Source of the DNA: Acidobacteriota bacterium
GTDB taxonomy: Bacteria > Acidobacteriota > Holophagae > Thermotomaculales > Thermotomaculaceae
Direction: 5' to 3'
Assembly (NCBI GenBank): GCA_003650445.1
Contig: QMQE01000001.1
Span: forward strand, 1 to 37,382
DNA: 37,382 bases
Part shown: one piece after another, positions 7,199 to 15,520 of the stretch
Layout: every line of letters starts with the position of its first letter
Position numbering within the stretch: position 1 is the stretch's first letter
The notes under the pieces: generated by a model
What the model was told of the DNA's origin: nothing
What the model saw: only the letters and a program-made list of their open reading frames with translations
Database searches by the model: none
Made by a program: the position numbers and the translations under genes

Positions 7199-7231
7199 TT
7201 TGATCTCCTCAATCAAAAGGGGCAGCCTATA

Positions 7232-8482
7232 TTAGCTTTCCAACAGTTTTCGGGCAATGAGTTTGCCTTCTTCGACACCGGGCTGGTCGAAGGGATTGAC
7301 GTTCATCAGGTAGCCTGTGATGGCGGTCTGCATTTCAAACATAAATATCAGGGCACCCAGAGTCTCGCCATCCAGTTTCTCCAGTTGATATTCGAAAACA
7401 GGCAGGCTGTTCCGCTCCAGAGACTGCATGGTCCCCTCAGCTTCCGCCTGCATCAACTCACCAAATGCTTTTCCCCTGAGAACCTCGAAAGATGAGTAGT
7501 TGTCAAAAACAGCCGGGATCGGGACGTCTTTCTGTTCTTTTACGGTGAAAAAGAAAAAGGATTTGTCTCCAGGGCCTTCTTTGTAGAGCTGAAGCTGGGA
7601 GTGCTGGTCGGTAACCCCCACTGCCACTACGCCGGTCTGGCCGCTTCTCACCACCATTCCCCTGCGATTTTTCAGTTTGCCGAGGCTTTCGGCAAATAGC
7701 TGCAGATACCAGTCCCCGAAGGTTTTCAGCCGGTCACAATAGGGAAACAATACTTTGATGTTCCGGTTCTGCTCCTGGGAGAGGTAATCCAGTACGGCAC
7801 CACAGACGGCGCGGCCCCTGCCCTCTCGTTTTTCCCGCTTTGCTCCAAGAAGCAGGTGAACAGGATCGATCCCCGCGAACATGGCGGGGAACAGCCCCAC
7901 CGGTGTCAGCACAGAGAAACGTCCACCTACGTTGTTGGGAATGGACAAGCTGATCAGGCCTTTTTCCTCGGCGAGCTGTCGCAACGCTCCTTTTTTAATA
8001 TCTGTTGTCACCACAACCCGCCTGAATGCTTCTTTTTCTCCGAGTTTTTCCGCAAGATGGGCAAAAAATGCGCTGAACAGTGATAGGGGCTCTACTGTTG
8101 AACCGGATTTGGAGATGACGTTCAAAACGCTTTTTTCCGGCTCCATTTCGTTCAACAGCCGATGGATGGTGTCACTGTCCACATTGTCCACAACCACCAC
8201 TCTGCGCCGGCAGCTGTCGGGGAAAGCCCTTAAGAGCATGGATGTACCCAGGGCGGAACCGCCGATGCCAAGGACGTAGAGGGTTTCCATCCCGGCTGGC
8301 AGCCGGTTCAGGGCTTCGTCAGAGTGGTCAAGGTAAATTAACTGTTCCGGAAGGTCTGTGAAACCGACAGCCGGGTCCTCACAGATCCGGTCGAAGAAGA
8401 GCTCCCCCTTTCTTGCCAGTTCCCGGTATGTAATCCCTTCCGTGAGGTATGCCATTTTTCTCATGTTCAATGTAATTCCCAT
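7232..8482 (-). CDS. pgi: Glucose-6-phosphate isomerase
   Basis: The 416-residue enzyme interconverts glucose 6-phosphate and fructose 6-phosphate in glycolysis and gluconeogenesis. Family landmarks are LGIGGSALGTS (71-81), VISKSGSTVEPLS (122-134), GGRFSVLTPVGL (186-197), QLFAESLGK (261-269) and HSQLQLYKEGP (294-304), with QPGVEEGK near the end. The start at 8482 is set by GGGAGG 6 nt upstream, and the gene overlaps the end of the preceding gene by 16 nt, so the two are translationally linked. At 416 residues it is slightly shorter than the usual 445-450, but all core motifs are present. Downstream is the decayed island. Confidence 0.9.
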   Translation of the reverse strand: MGITLNMRKMAYLTEGITYRELARKGELFFDRICEDPAVGFTDLPEQLIYLDHSDEALNRLPAGMETLYVLGIGGSALGTSMLLRAFPDSCRRRVVVVDNVDSDTIHRLLNEMEPEKSVLNVISKSGSTVEPLSLFSAFFAHLAEKLGEKEAFRRVVVTTDIKKGALRQLAEEKGLISLSIPNNVGGRFSVLTPVGLFPAMFAGIDPVHLLLGAKREKREGRGRAVCGAVLDYLSQEQNRNIKVLFPYCDRLKTFGDWYLQLFAESLGKLKNRRGMVVRSGQTGVVAVGVTDQHSQLQLYKEGPGDKSFFFFTVKEQKDVPIPAVFDNYSSFEVLRGKAFGELMQAEAEGTMQSLERNSLPVFEYQLEKLDGETLGALIFMFEMQTAITGYLMNVNPFDQPGVEEGKLIARKLLES

Positions 8483-9351
8483 TGTATGCCTCCCTGCAGT
8501 TCCACCCATGGAAGATGAAATACAATGCCATTTTGAAATAGTATGTAGTCCTTCGACACTTTCTTCATAGATTTTAGCACGGACTTGCCCACTGTACACA
8601 TTTTTGTAGTTTCAGTATAAAAATGAAGGTGGGCTCCGTCTGAATCCGCCTCAACACGGTCACAAATTATGCCCCCGGGAACGGCGGCCTCCGGCAATGA
8701 AACCCCAAGGGCACCGCCCATGATGTCCAGTGTATCCGGCGTCCGGCACCAGCCCATTTCAACACCCCCGATTCTCTCAAAGGCAGTGTGGAAAAAACCC
8801 CGAACCGGCCTTCGGCAGGCGATCTCTTTGAGAACGCCCAGCTTTGTGAGTTTCAGTACCACTGACGGATGAAGCAGTAAGCGGGTTTCATCCGTTAAAA
8901 TCGGGGATAAGGCCGGTTTTTCGTTCCATATTCCGGATTCATCCTCAAAGAAAGCAAACTCCCCCTCAGCTTCCAGTTCCAGCCCTGATGCCGTGACAAG
9001 AATATCACGAAACCAGCCCCGGTAATTTGACCCGAGCCTTGCGGTAGCGGGAATGGCAATGGACATTCGCTCCTGTCCTCCTGGAATCGGAATCCCCGCC
9101 GGTTCCGGCCTCACAAGTTCAATGAGGGCGCTTACCGCTCCCATGGAGGGAAGAAAGCCGCCAATCCCAAAGGCCCATTCCAGTCCTTCCCGCTGCCAGC
9201 GAACCCGGGAAAACGCACGGACACCGCGCAACTTCGGCAGGTTTGCAGTCCTTTGTTCACTGAAAATGCAGCGATAATACACTTCAGTGTTGTCGGAAGC
9301 TGTTTTTCCCCGGACAAAACGGGCCAGTTCAGTCAACGGGCGAAGAAACAT
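8467..9351 (-). CDS. Unknown protein between trmL and pgi
   Basis: The 294-residue product has no signal peptide or membrane helix and I do not recognise its family. It has a glycine-rich stretch (FGIGGFLPSMG, about 62-72), a central acidic region (ELEAEGEFAFFEDES) and a conserved-looking C-terminal half with MGGALGVSLPE. It overlaps the end of trmL by 23 nt and the start of pgi by 16 nt, so it is surely translated with them. GAGG 8 nt before the ATG at 9351 supports the start. A cytoplasmic role in sugar or RNA metabolism is only a guess from position. Confidence 0.7.
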   Translation of the reverse strand: MFLRPLTELARFVRGKTASDNTEVYYRCIFSEQRTANLPKLRGVRAFSRVRWQREGLEWAFGIGGFLPSMGAVSALIELVRPEPAGIPIPGGQERMSIAIPATARLGSNYRGWFRDILVTASGLELEAEGEFAFFEDESGIWNEKPALSPILTDETRLLLHPSVVLKLTKLGVLKEIACRRPVRGFFHTAFERIGGVEMGWCRTPDTLDIMGGALGVSLPEAAVPGGIICDRVEADSDGAHLHFYTETTKMCTVGKSVLKSMKKVSKDYILFQNGIVFHLPWVELQGGIQWELH

Positions 9352-9808
9352 GCAACTGCCTCATCCCCTCATAAACGGCAACCGCCACACTGTTGGCAAG
9401 GTTGATGCTCCGGGTTTCACCTGGCATGGGGATTTTCACTGCCTGTTCACTATATTTTTCAATGAGGATTTCCGGCAACCCCTTTGTTTCTTTGCCGAAA
9501 ATAAGCGCATCCCCCTGTTTGAACGAGACATCCCAGTAAGTTTTCACTGCTTTTTTTGAAAAGAAATAGAAATTTGCCGGTTTTACTGTTTCCAGGAAGT
9601 CATCCAGACTGTCGTGGAGTTTCCAGTCAAGGTGTTTCCAGTAGTCCAGGCCGGCCCGTTTCATGTAACGGTCTTCAAGCGAAAAGCCAAGGGGCTGAAT
9701 CAGATGTAACCGGCAGTGAGAACCGACACATAAACGGCCGATGTTCCCCGTATTTTGCGGAATTTCCGGCTCTACCAGCACAACGTGAAAATGGGGTACG
9801 TCCAGCAA
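9329..9808 (-). CDS. trmL: tRNA (cytidine(34)-2'-O)-methyltransferase TrmL
   Basis: The 159-residue SPOUT-family enzyme methylates the 2'-OH of wobble base 34 in tRNA-Leu, using S-adenosylmethionine. The landmarks are VLVEPEIPQNTGNIGR at the N-terminus, LIFGKETKGLPE in the middle and the knot-forming IPMPGETRSINLANSVAVAVYEG. The start is TTG at 9808: AAGGAGG (9814-9820) lies 5 nt away, and the resulting length matches the family (about 157), whereas the upstream ATG would add 25 unrelated residues. It heads an overlapping three-gene unit with the unknown gene and pgi. Confidence 0.9.
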   Translation of the reverse strand: MLDVPHFHVVLVEPEIPQNTGNIGRLCVGSHCRLHLIQPLGFSLEDRYMKRAGLDYWKHLDWKLHDSLDDFLETVKPANFYFFSKKAVKTYWDVSFKQGDALIFGKETKGLPEILIEKYSEQAVKIPMPGETRSINLANSVAVAVYEGMRQLHVSSPVD

Positions 9809-9839
9809 CTCATCCTCCTTAAATTCAAATAAAGATTTT

Positions 9840-9868
9840 ATCATAAATAGGAAAGGAGGGATTGAAAA
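9840..9868 (-). promoter_or_regulatory. Candidate sigma70 promoter of trmL
   Basis: On the minus strand TTTTCA is followed after 17 nt by TATGAT (9840-9845). Its -35 box overlaps the -35 box of the divergent dehydrogenase promoter at 9862-9867. Confidence 0.4.
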
Positions 9869-9890
9869 CAGCGCTTCTGTCATTTATAGT
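9862..9890 (+). promoter_or_regulatory. Candidate sigma70 promoter of the aldehyde dehydrogenase gene
   Basis: TTGAAA (9862-9867) and TATAGT (9885-9890) are separated by 17 nt. The leader to the ATG at 9932 would be about 35 nt. It is arranged back to back with the trmL promoter. Confidence 0.5.
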
Positions 9891-9931
9891 GATGAAGCAG
9901 AAGATTGTAGTTTTGATTGAGGAGGAATTTC

Positions 9932-11449
9932 ATGGAATTCATGAAAGAACTTGGTTTAGAAGGCGTTCTCAGCGGGACCTATGCCGGCGAATGGATAAGC
10001 GCCGAAGGTCGTGACAAACTTGTTTCCTTTTCCCCCGCAAGCGGGGAAGCTATTGGAACGATTCTCCAGACCAATGAAGAAGATTATGAGCGTGTGCTGA
10101 AGTCTTCCACCGAAGCATGGAAAAAATGGCGGATGACACCGGCTCCCATCCGGGGACTGGTGATTCGGGACCTGGCAGATGAACTCCGCAAGTTCAAAGA
10201 GCCACTGGGCAAACTGGTTTCCCTTGAGATGGGGAAAATTTACCAGGAAGGGCTGGGCGAAGTCCAGGAGATGATCGACATCTGCGATTTCGCAGTGGGT
10301 CTGTCCCGTCAACTTTACGGCAAAACCATGCCGTCAGAACGCCCTGAACACCGGATTCAGGAACAATGGCACCCGCTGGGAACCATCGGTATCATCACCG
10401 CTTTTAACTTCCCCGTCGCGGTGTATGCGTGGAACGCCGCACTGGCTGCCGTCTGCGGAGACGCTATGATCTGGAAACCGTCGTCTAAAGCACCTCTTTG
10501 CGCCGTAGCGGTACAGAACATTGTCAACCGGGTGGCAAAGCGCCATGACTGTCAGGGCGTGTTCAACCTGATTATCGGCAAGGGCTCAACCGTCGGTGAA
10601 CGGCTCCTCCAGGACAAACGGGTTCCCCTCATCAGCTTTACCGGCTCAGTACCCATGGGCCGGCACGTAGGTGAAGCTGTCGGCGCAAGGCTCGGCCGCA
10701 CTATCCTGGAACTCGGTGGCAACAACGCCGTTGTGGTGATGGAAGACGCGGACATTGACAACGCGGTTAACAGCGTATTTTTCGGCGCAGTCGGTACCTC
10801 CGGCCAGCGCTGCACCTCCACCCGGCGGGTCCTGATACACAAGGATGTGAAAGACGAATTCATCTCCAAACTGGTGAGCAAATATCAGCATGTCCGCATC
10901 GGCGATCCCCTGGATCCTCACACGGTAATGGGGCCCCTGGTGGACGAACAGGCAATTATTGCCTTCGAGCGTGCCATTGATGAAGTCAAGAAAGCCGGTG
11001 GAAAGATTCTCTACGCCGGGGAACGGATTGAAGGAAAAGGCTCTTTTGTAAAGCCCTGCATCGCAGAAGTGGAAAACCACTACAAGATAGTTCAGGAAGA
11101 GACTTTCGCTCCCCTTCTCTACATCATTGAAGTCAACTCTATTGATGACGCCATTGAGAAGCACAATGACGTGCCCCAGGGCCTCTCTTCCTCCATTTTC
11201 ACCCGGAACTTTCACTACGCTGAAAAGTTCGTTTCACCGGAAGGCAGTGACTGCGGCATGGCAAATGTCAACCTCGGCACTTCCGGCGCGGAAATCGGCG
11301 GGGCTTTCGGTGGTGAAAAGGAAACCGGCGGTGGACGGGAATCCGGCTCCGACGCATGGAAACTGTACATGAGACGGCTGACATCCGCCATTAACTACGG
11401 TTCCGAATTTGTTCTCGCACAGGGAATCAAGTTTGGAGAAGACGACTGA
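9932..11449 (+). CDS. ALDH7-type aldehyde dehydrogenase (aminoadipate semialdehyde / piperideine-6-carboxylate)
   Basis: The 505-residue NAD-dependent dehydrogenase matches the antiquitin (ALDH7) branch. It has PLGTIGIITAFNFPVAVYAWN at 148-168, the Rossmann segment FTGSVPMG, general base E260 in LELGGNN and nucleophile C294 in GQRCTS. The ALDH7 C-terminal hallmark GTSGAEIGGAFGGEKETGGG is also present. In this branch the usual substrate is 2-aminoadipate 6-semialdehyde (in equilibrium with piperideine-6-carboxylate) from lysine breakdown. ATG at 9932 is chosen because GAGGAGG (9919-9925) is 6 nt upstream; the in-frame TTG at 9917 has no such site. It is a single-gene unit with its own promoter and terminator. 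Confidence 0.9.
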   Translation: MEFMKELGLEGVLSGTYAGEWISAEGRDKLVSFSPASGEAIGTILQTNEEDYERVLKSSTEAWKKWRMTPAPIRGLVIRDLADELRKFKEPLGKLVSLEMGKIYQEGLGEVQEMIDICDFAVGLSRQLYGKTMPSERPEHRIQEQWHPLGTIGIITAFNFPVAVYAWNAALAAVCGDAMIWKPSSKAPLCAVAVQNIVNRVAKRHDCQGVFNLIIGKGSTVGERLLQDKRVPLISFTGSVPMGRHVGEAVGARLGRTILELGGNNAVVVMEDADIDNAVNSVFFGAVGTSGQRCTSTRRVLIHKDVKDEFISKLVSKYQHVRIGDPLDPHTVMGPLVDEQAIIAFERAIDEVKKAGGKILYAGERIEGKGSFVKPCIAEVENHYKIVQEETFAPLLYIIEVNSIDDAIEKHNDVPQGLSSSIFTRNFHYAEKFVSPEGSDCGMANVNLGTSGAEIGGAFGGEKETGGGRESGSDAWKLYMRRLTSAINYGSEFVLAQGIKFGEDD

Positions 11450-11472
11450 GTGAGTTCAATAGAATCATAAAA

Positions 11473-11505
11473 AAGAAGGGGGGCAAATGCCCCCCTTCTT
11501 TTTTT
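11473..11505 (+). terminator. Strong intrinsic terminator
   Basis: AAGAAGGGGGGC (11473-11484) pairs perfectly over 12 bp with GCCCCCCTTCTT (11489-11500), with an AAAT loop and a T-run to 11505. It ends the dehydrogenase transcript and lies between convergent genes, so it may also act on the minus strand. Confidence 0.9.
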
Positions 11506-11522
11506 CCTCTCTAAGATAACTT

Positions 11523-12365
11523 TCAATCACACAGTAGAATAATTTTCCCGTTCACATTTTCCAATGAAATCCTGGCACCGCCCTTCTCTGAAACATGGAT
11601 TTTTTTCCCATGCATACGAGTTTTCCAATTTTCCCCTTCCTTCTTTTCCTTAAGATCCGCCGATCCTGTAGCCGATTCCATATTCAGCCTGCCGAGGCAT
11701 GCAGTGGGGATACGCACGATCATGCTTCCGTTTACAAATTCGGCCTTCACTTTTTCCAGTTCAGGTGAAATGGAGGATAATTTCAGTCTTCCATTTACAG
11801 CATCAATTACAACCCATTTTTTCACATTTCGAATATCCATTCTGCTGTTTACAGCTTCAATGGACGCACCGGTAATTCCATTCATTATTACGTCACCGTT
11901 CACAACATCTACGGTAACCCGATTCATTCCTTCCACGTTAATATCCCCATTCACGAGATCCACTGACACATCCTTTTGAACCGGCATTGAAATCTCAAAA
12001 TCAACAGACATTTGAATTGAATTTCCGAGTCCGAAAAAAGAATTTGTTTTGGGCCGATTTACCACAATTTTTAAGACCTTATTCCCCCGAGTAACATTAA
12101 TTTTTACTTTTTGATAATAACTTTCGCAAGCCTCGTCAGAGGACCCTTTTATGGTAATCGTCGCTTTAATCTTGAGTTTTCTATTCTTTTGAGCAAGAAA
12201 AAAATGACAATCTCCGTTTACATTATCCAGTGTCACCTTTGTAATTGCGGCCGGGTTTGAAATTTCTTTGTGAAAACTGTCTGTCAAAACTGATGCACCA
12301 ACCGGATTCACAATCACCAGGAAAGATAAGAAAATGAAAAGATTAGTTAATTTGGTAATATTCAT
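11523..12365 (-). CDS. Exported DUF4097-type repeat protein
   Basis: The 280-residue protein starts with a signal peptide (MNITKLTNLFIFLSFLVIVNPVGAS). It then shows a repeated pattern in which VNG recurs every 15-20 residues (VDLVNGDINVEG, VDVVNGDVIMNG, IEAVNSRMDIRN, IDAVNGRLKLSS, AEFVNGSMIVRI). This periodic beta pattern is typical of DUF4097 or GIN-type beta-solenoids, which sit in the periplasm or cell surface. No enzymatic residues are evident. The start at 12365 follows a GGGGGG-AAC site. It lies 66 nt downstream of the M16-linked unknown gene and is AT-richer than the catabolic genes. Function is unknown. Confidence 0.75.
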   Translation of the reverse strand: MNITKLTNLFIFLSFLVIVNPVGASVLTDSFHKEISNPAAITKVTLDNVNGDCHFFLAQKNRKLKIKATITIKGSSDEACESYYQKVKINVTRGNKVLKIVVNRPKTNSFFGLGNSIQMSVDFEISMPVQKDVSVDLVNGDINVEGMNRVTVDVVNGDVIMNGITGASIEAVNSRMDIRNVKKWVVIDAVNGRLKLSSISPELEKVKAEFVNGSMIVRIPTACLGRLNMESATGSADLKEKKEGENWKTRMHGKKIHVSEKGGARISLENVNGKIILLCD

Positions 12366-12431
12366 GTTCCCCCCTCATCATACTCAGGGAGAAATACGAG
12401 AATTGTTCCTGATTTGTTTCAAAGGCAGTTT

Positions 12432-12908
12432 TCAGGTATTTAGTGAAGGCTCCTTTTTTCTGGCTACCACCCGTCTTGTTCCATCCATCATTGTCGCAAT
12501 CCTCTCCACAGTGAGTAAGCGGGAAACAGCCTGTTCAATTTCCCGATTTGTGAGGAAAACACCATTCATTTCCTTTGCTGTTGATTCAGAGCAAAAGAAG
12601 ACAACCAGAATTCCCTCATTGACCAATGTAGAACTCAATTCAAGAAACAGTCTTTCCATATTCTCAGATTCACGCATGGTCATTTCCTGTGTGGCAATCG
12701 CAAGTGCGAATTCTCCGTAGGCGGAACCCTTCTCTCCAATCGGCAGACTATCCTCTAAAACCTTAATCTCCCTCTCTTTCCCGGAAAAAAATGATTCAAG
12801 GCCGGATTCCTTTATTTCAGCCCCAAGGAGAAGGACTTTCCCTTCCGGTAAATCCTCCAGTTCAGAGATGTTTTCTATGTTCTCTTTTTTCACCATTATC
12901 TTTTTCAA
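12432..12908 (-). CDS. Unknown protein with a degenerate methyltransferase-like layout
   Basis: The 158-residue product has alternating strands that resemble a shortened class I methyltransferase: KVLLLGAEI, EIKVLEDS, FALAIATQE and GILVVFFCS. The usual glycine-rich SAM loop is absent, so activity is doubtful. TTG at 12908 is preferred because GGAGGG lies 5 nt upstream; ATG at 12896 is the alternative. The gene overlaps the end of the inactive M16 gene by 47 nt, so the three genes from 15458 to 12432 are one unit. It has no signal peptide even though its neighbours do. Confidence 0.55.
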   Translation of the reverse strand: MKKIMVKKENIENISELEDLPEGKVLLLGAEIKESGLESFFSGKEREIKVLEDSLPIGEKGSAYGEFALAIATQEMTMRESENMERLFLELSSTLVNEGILVVFFCSESTAKEMNGVFLTNREIEQAVSRLLTVERIATMMDGTRRVVARKKEPSLNT

Positions 12909-14190
12909 GTTGACCCTCCGTAGCATTTATCAGCATGCGAATCTCAGGCCCGCTAAACAGTGCTTTTGCATTCGCAAGGGTACCAATATCCACTTTTTCA
13001 ATAGATTTGTCAACCTGTTCTTCAAAATTTAACGGGCGATGCCACAGGAGGTTTACTCCATAGAAGAATGCCTTATTGACATTCGTTAATCTCTTCATTC
13101 TACGGGAAATCAACAGACTGTTCCGAATCCGTTCCAGTTCAGTTTCAGACACTCCCGGTTCCTTTAGAAGCGTTTCCAGCATCTTGCTTATTCTGTCTGC
13201 GGAAGATTTGACGAATTTTGGAGATGTTCCCATAGAAACAGCGAGAAAATAACGCCCGCCAATGCTCCGTATACCCGCACCGATGGAATAGGCCAACCCT
13301 TCCCTCTCCCGCAACTGGAAAGAAATCAAGTCGGAGAACTCCCTTGCGAATAAGAGTGCAGCAGCCAGTTCACTTTCATTCAGGTTCTCTTTCAACGGAC
13401 GAACAAGCACCAATTGCCCCTGACTTTTCCTGCTGGTTTCATAGGACGCTGTTCTTTTCTCCGGAATTGTCATCTTTACCCGGAATTTGGCGCCACAAGG
13501 GGCACCTGCCTTAGAAGCGGTGAACCTGCCTTCAATTTCTTTTTTCAAAGAGGCCGCATTCACATCCCCCACAACTGTAATAGTCATGTTTCCGGGAGAA
13601 TAATAGCGTCTCATGAACTTTTTCACCCGCATCAGATCGGGAATTTTACCTTTGAAATAAGTGGGATAAGCCGGATATTCGTTCTCAAAGAGAAGCTGTC
13701 TCAGGTGCTGCCCGGCAACAGCATTCAGCGATCTCCGCATCCGGTTCCCCCTTGTGCAGGAGCGTACTGCCTGGGCCAACTCTTTCCCGTTCACAGTTTC
13801 GGCTGATTGTATCAGCTGCGATACAAGAGAAAGTGCTTCTGCCACCTTCCCGTTGGGAACTTTTCCCCTGATAAAGGACATTTCGTCCCGGGTGTAATAA
13901 TCATCAAAGGGAAGAAAGGGATAGTCGTAAAACTGCAATTCACAACCCAGCTTGTCAAATTCCTGTTGCATTTTCCTGTAATTCTGTTCCAGAATGTATC
14001 CTGTCAGGTCTGCAAAACCAGGTGTGTTCATCTCTTGTTCACACAGCTTTCGCCCTTTGAAGGCAATATGGAAACCAGCCGCCACCGAACCTGGCAGGGC
14101 TTGTACTGAAACTGTTGCATTTCTTTCATTTTCCCCAGCAAATCCACACATGGAAACCGACAGAAGCAGAAGCACCAGTAGCTGTTTCAT
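12862..14190 (-). CDS. M16-family protein lacking the zinc motif (inactive partner)
   Basis: This 442-residue protein has a signal peptide (MKQLLVLLLLSVSMCGFAG) and the two-lobed M16 layout. At the position of the HxxEH zinc motif it has D61-LT-G64-Y65, so it cannot bind zinc in the normal way. The C-lobe keeps FQLREREGLAYSIGAG, the Arg/Tyr substrate-binding region that non-catalytic M16 subunits usually retain. Its ATG overlaps the stop of the active M16 gene (ATGA), so the two are made together and probably form a periplasmic heterodimer, as known for mitochondrial MPP and PqqF/PqqG-like pairs. Confidence 0.85.
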   Translation of the reverse strand: MKQLLVLLLLSVSMCGFAGENERNATVSVQALPGSVAAGFHIAFKGRKLCEQEMNTPGFADLTGYILEQNYRKMQQEFDKLGCELQFYDYPFLPFDDYYTRDEMSFIRGKVPNGKVAEALSLVSQLIQSAETVNGKELAQAVRSCTRGNRMRRSLNAVAGQHLRQLLFENEYPAYPTYFKGKIPDLMRVKKFMRRYYSPGNMTITVVGDVNAASLKKEIEGRFTASKAGAPCGAKFRVKMTIPEKRTASYETSRKSQGQLVLVRPLKENLNESELAAALLFAREFSDLISFQLREREGLAYSIGAGIRSIGGRYFLAVSMGTSPKFVKSSADRISKMLETLLKEPGVSETELERIRNSLLISRRMKRLTNVNKAFFYGVNLLWHRPLNFEEQVDKSIEKVDIGTLANAKALFSGPEIRMLINATEGQLEKDNGEKREHRKHL

Positions 14191-15458
14191 TGCTTTTCCT
14201 CCCTGCCATTAATAAGAAGAGAGAGGCTGCGGCACTCTCCATTCAATTTCCGGATAAACTCGCCTACCGATTTATCACTTACCACAAGGGGATAGAGGGG
14301 GTTTTTCAGCCCCGCTGCAATTTGAGGCGCAAAGAGCATGCCAAAAAAATGCGGCCGTTCAAGAGAAAAAACAGTTTCCTGAACCATCCGGTTGGCAATC
14401 TCCCTCACATCCGCTGAACTCACCTTAAAATTTTTCAGATATACGGATAATTCCCGATCAAATTGAAGGGCGGTTTTCTCGTCTTTTACTCTCGCTCGAA
14501 TTTCAACCAGGCCGTAGTCCGCTGTGTAAACAGTCGAACAGGAGATTCTTGAATCCACAGCACTGAACTTCTGTTTCAGTCCCCTGTCCAGGAGCTCTAC
14601 CCCTATCTCCTGAGCACCAAATTCTTCTGAACCGACTCTGGCACACTGAAAGACCCGATAGTAAACGCTGTAAGGCAAAGAGGCTGCTTTTTGAACTTCC
14701 ATCTTCTTTGAACTCGGAATCTGGACATCTGCCGGAACTCCTTTCACATCCCCTGCAGGAATTTTCCCCAGTATGTCTTCCAGGGTCTTCATCACGTCTG
14801 TTTCGTTAAAATCCCCCACAATAACTGCCACCGCATTGGATGGAGCATAATACTTGTGGTAGAACTTGAGAATCTCTTCTCTTGGAATTCGTTTCACAGA
14901 ATCCGCGTCTCCCAGCACTTTCATTCCGTAACTGCTGGCCGGGAACAGTGTATGGCGCAGCAAAGCGCCTTCTTCGTAGGAGGGGCTCATTTTGTCCCGC
15001 TGAATTTCCTGAATTACAATAGATTTTTCCTTTGGCACCTTGTTTTCAGGCAAAGTGGAATGGAAAATCATATCCGACTGAATTTCCAGGGCTTTTGCGA
15101 AGTTTTCCTTCGAGCAGAGGGTGTAATAGGCAGTGTAATGGTCACCTGTGGATGCATTACTGTAACAACCGGCCCGATCCAGGTCGTCGTAGAGCTGTTT
15201 CTGCGTCCGTTTCGTCGTGCCGTTAAACATCAGATGCTCCAACAGATGAGATACCCCGTTATGCTCTTTGTTCTCATACTTCAGCCCCACTTTCATCACA
15301 ATTGTGGAAGAAATAACCGGGTTTTCTTTCACCGGTATCAAGAGAACGGGCATTCCGTTATTCAATTGAACCCATTTGTATTGAAATGGTGACCCTGGTG
15401 ATGCCGAAATCGACAGCGCAATCAGAAATACCAGCACAGATATCACAAATTTTTTCAA
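14187..15458 (-). CDS. M16-family zinc peptidase (catalytic subunit)
   Basis: The 423-residue exported protease begins with MKKFVISVLVFLIALSISAS, a signal peptide. The inverted zinc motif is H71-LL-E74-H75 in GVSHLLEHLMFNGT, and the third ligand is E151, exactly 76 residues after H75 as in the family. The start is TTG at 15458 with GGGAGGGG just upstream. The downstream gene is its non-catalytic partner with a 4-nt overlap. It probably degrades or processes peptides in the periplasm; the substrate is unknown. Confidence 0.9.
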   Translation of the reverse strand: MKKFVISVLVFLIALSISASPGSPFQYKWVQLNNGMPVLLIPVKENPVISSTIVMKVGLKYENKEHNGVSHLLEHLMFNGTTKRTQKQLYDDLDRAGCYSNASTGDHYTAYYTLCSKENFAKALEIQSDMIFHSTLPENKVPKEKSIVIQEIQRDKMSPSYEEGALLRHTLFPASSYGMKVLGDADSVKRIPREEILKFYHKYYAPSNAVAVIVGDFNETDVMKTLEDILGKIPAGDVKGVPADVQIPSSKKMEVQKAASLPYSVYYRVFQCARVGSEEFGAQEIGVELLDRGLKQKFSAVDSRISCSTVYTADYGLVEIRARVKDEKTALQFDRELSVYLKNFKVSSADVREIANRMVQETVFSLERPHFFGMLFAPQIAAGLKNPLYPLVVSDKSVGEFIRKLNGECRSLSLLINGREEKQ

Positions 15459-15520
15459 GTCCCCTCCCGGTAACGAGTGATTATAATCTTTTCAGTCAAT
15501 TCAGGATAAACGTCACATCC

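Larger units (their letters stand above)
6424..7231. mobile_element. AT-rich decayed island between convergent genes
   Basis: This stretch is much richer in A+T than the flanking DNA. It lies between the convergent buk (plus) and pgi (minus) genes, where an insertion would break no operon. It contains two disabled foreign-type genes and short remnants. No integrase, transposase, terminal repeat or attachment-site duplication is visible, so how it arrived is unknown. Confidence 0.55.

Noticed and set aside
6956..7495. Plus-strand open frame of 179 codons crossing the island and pgi
   Set aside because: It overlaps the Bro-N start and the pgi 3' end in antisense, with no ribosome binding site.
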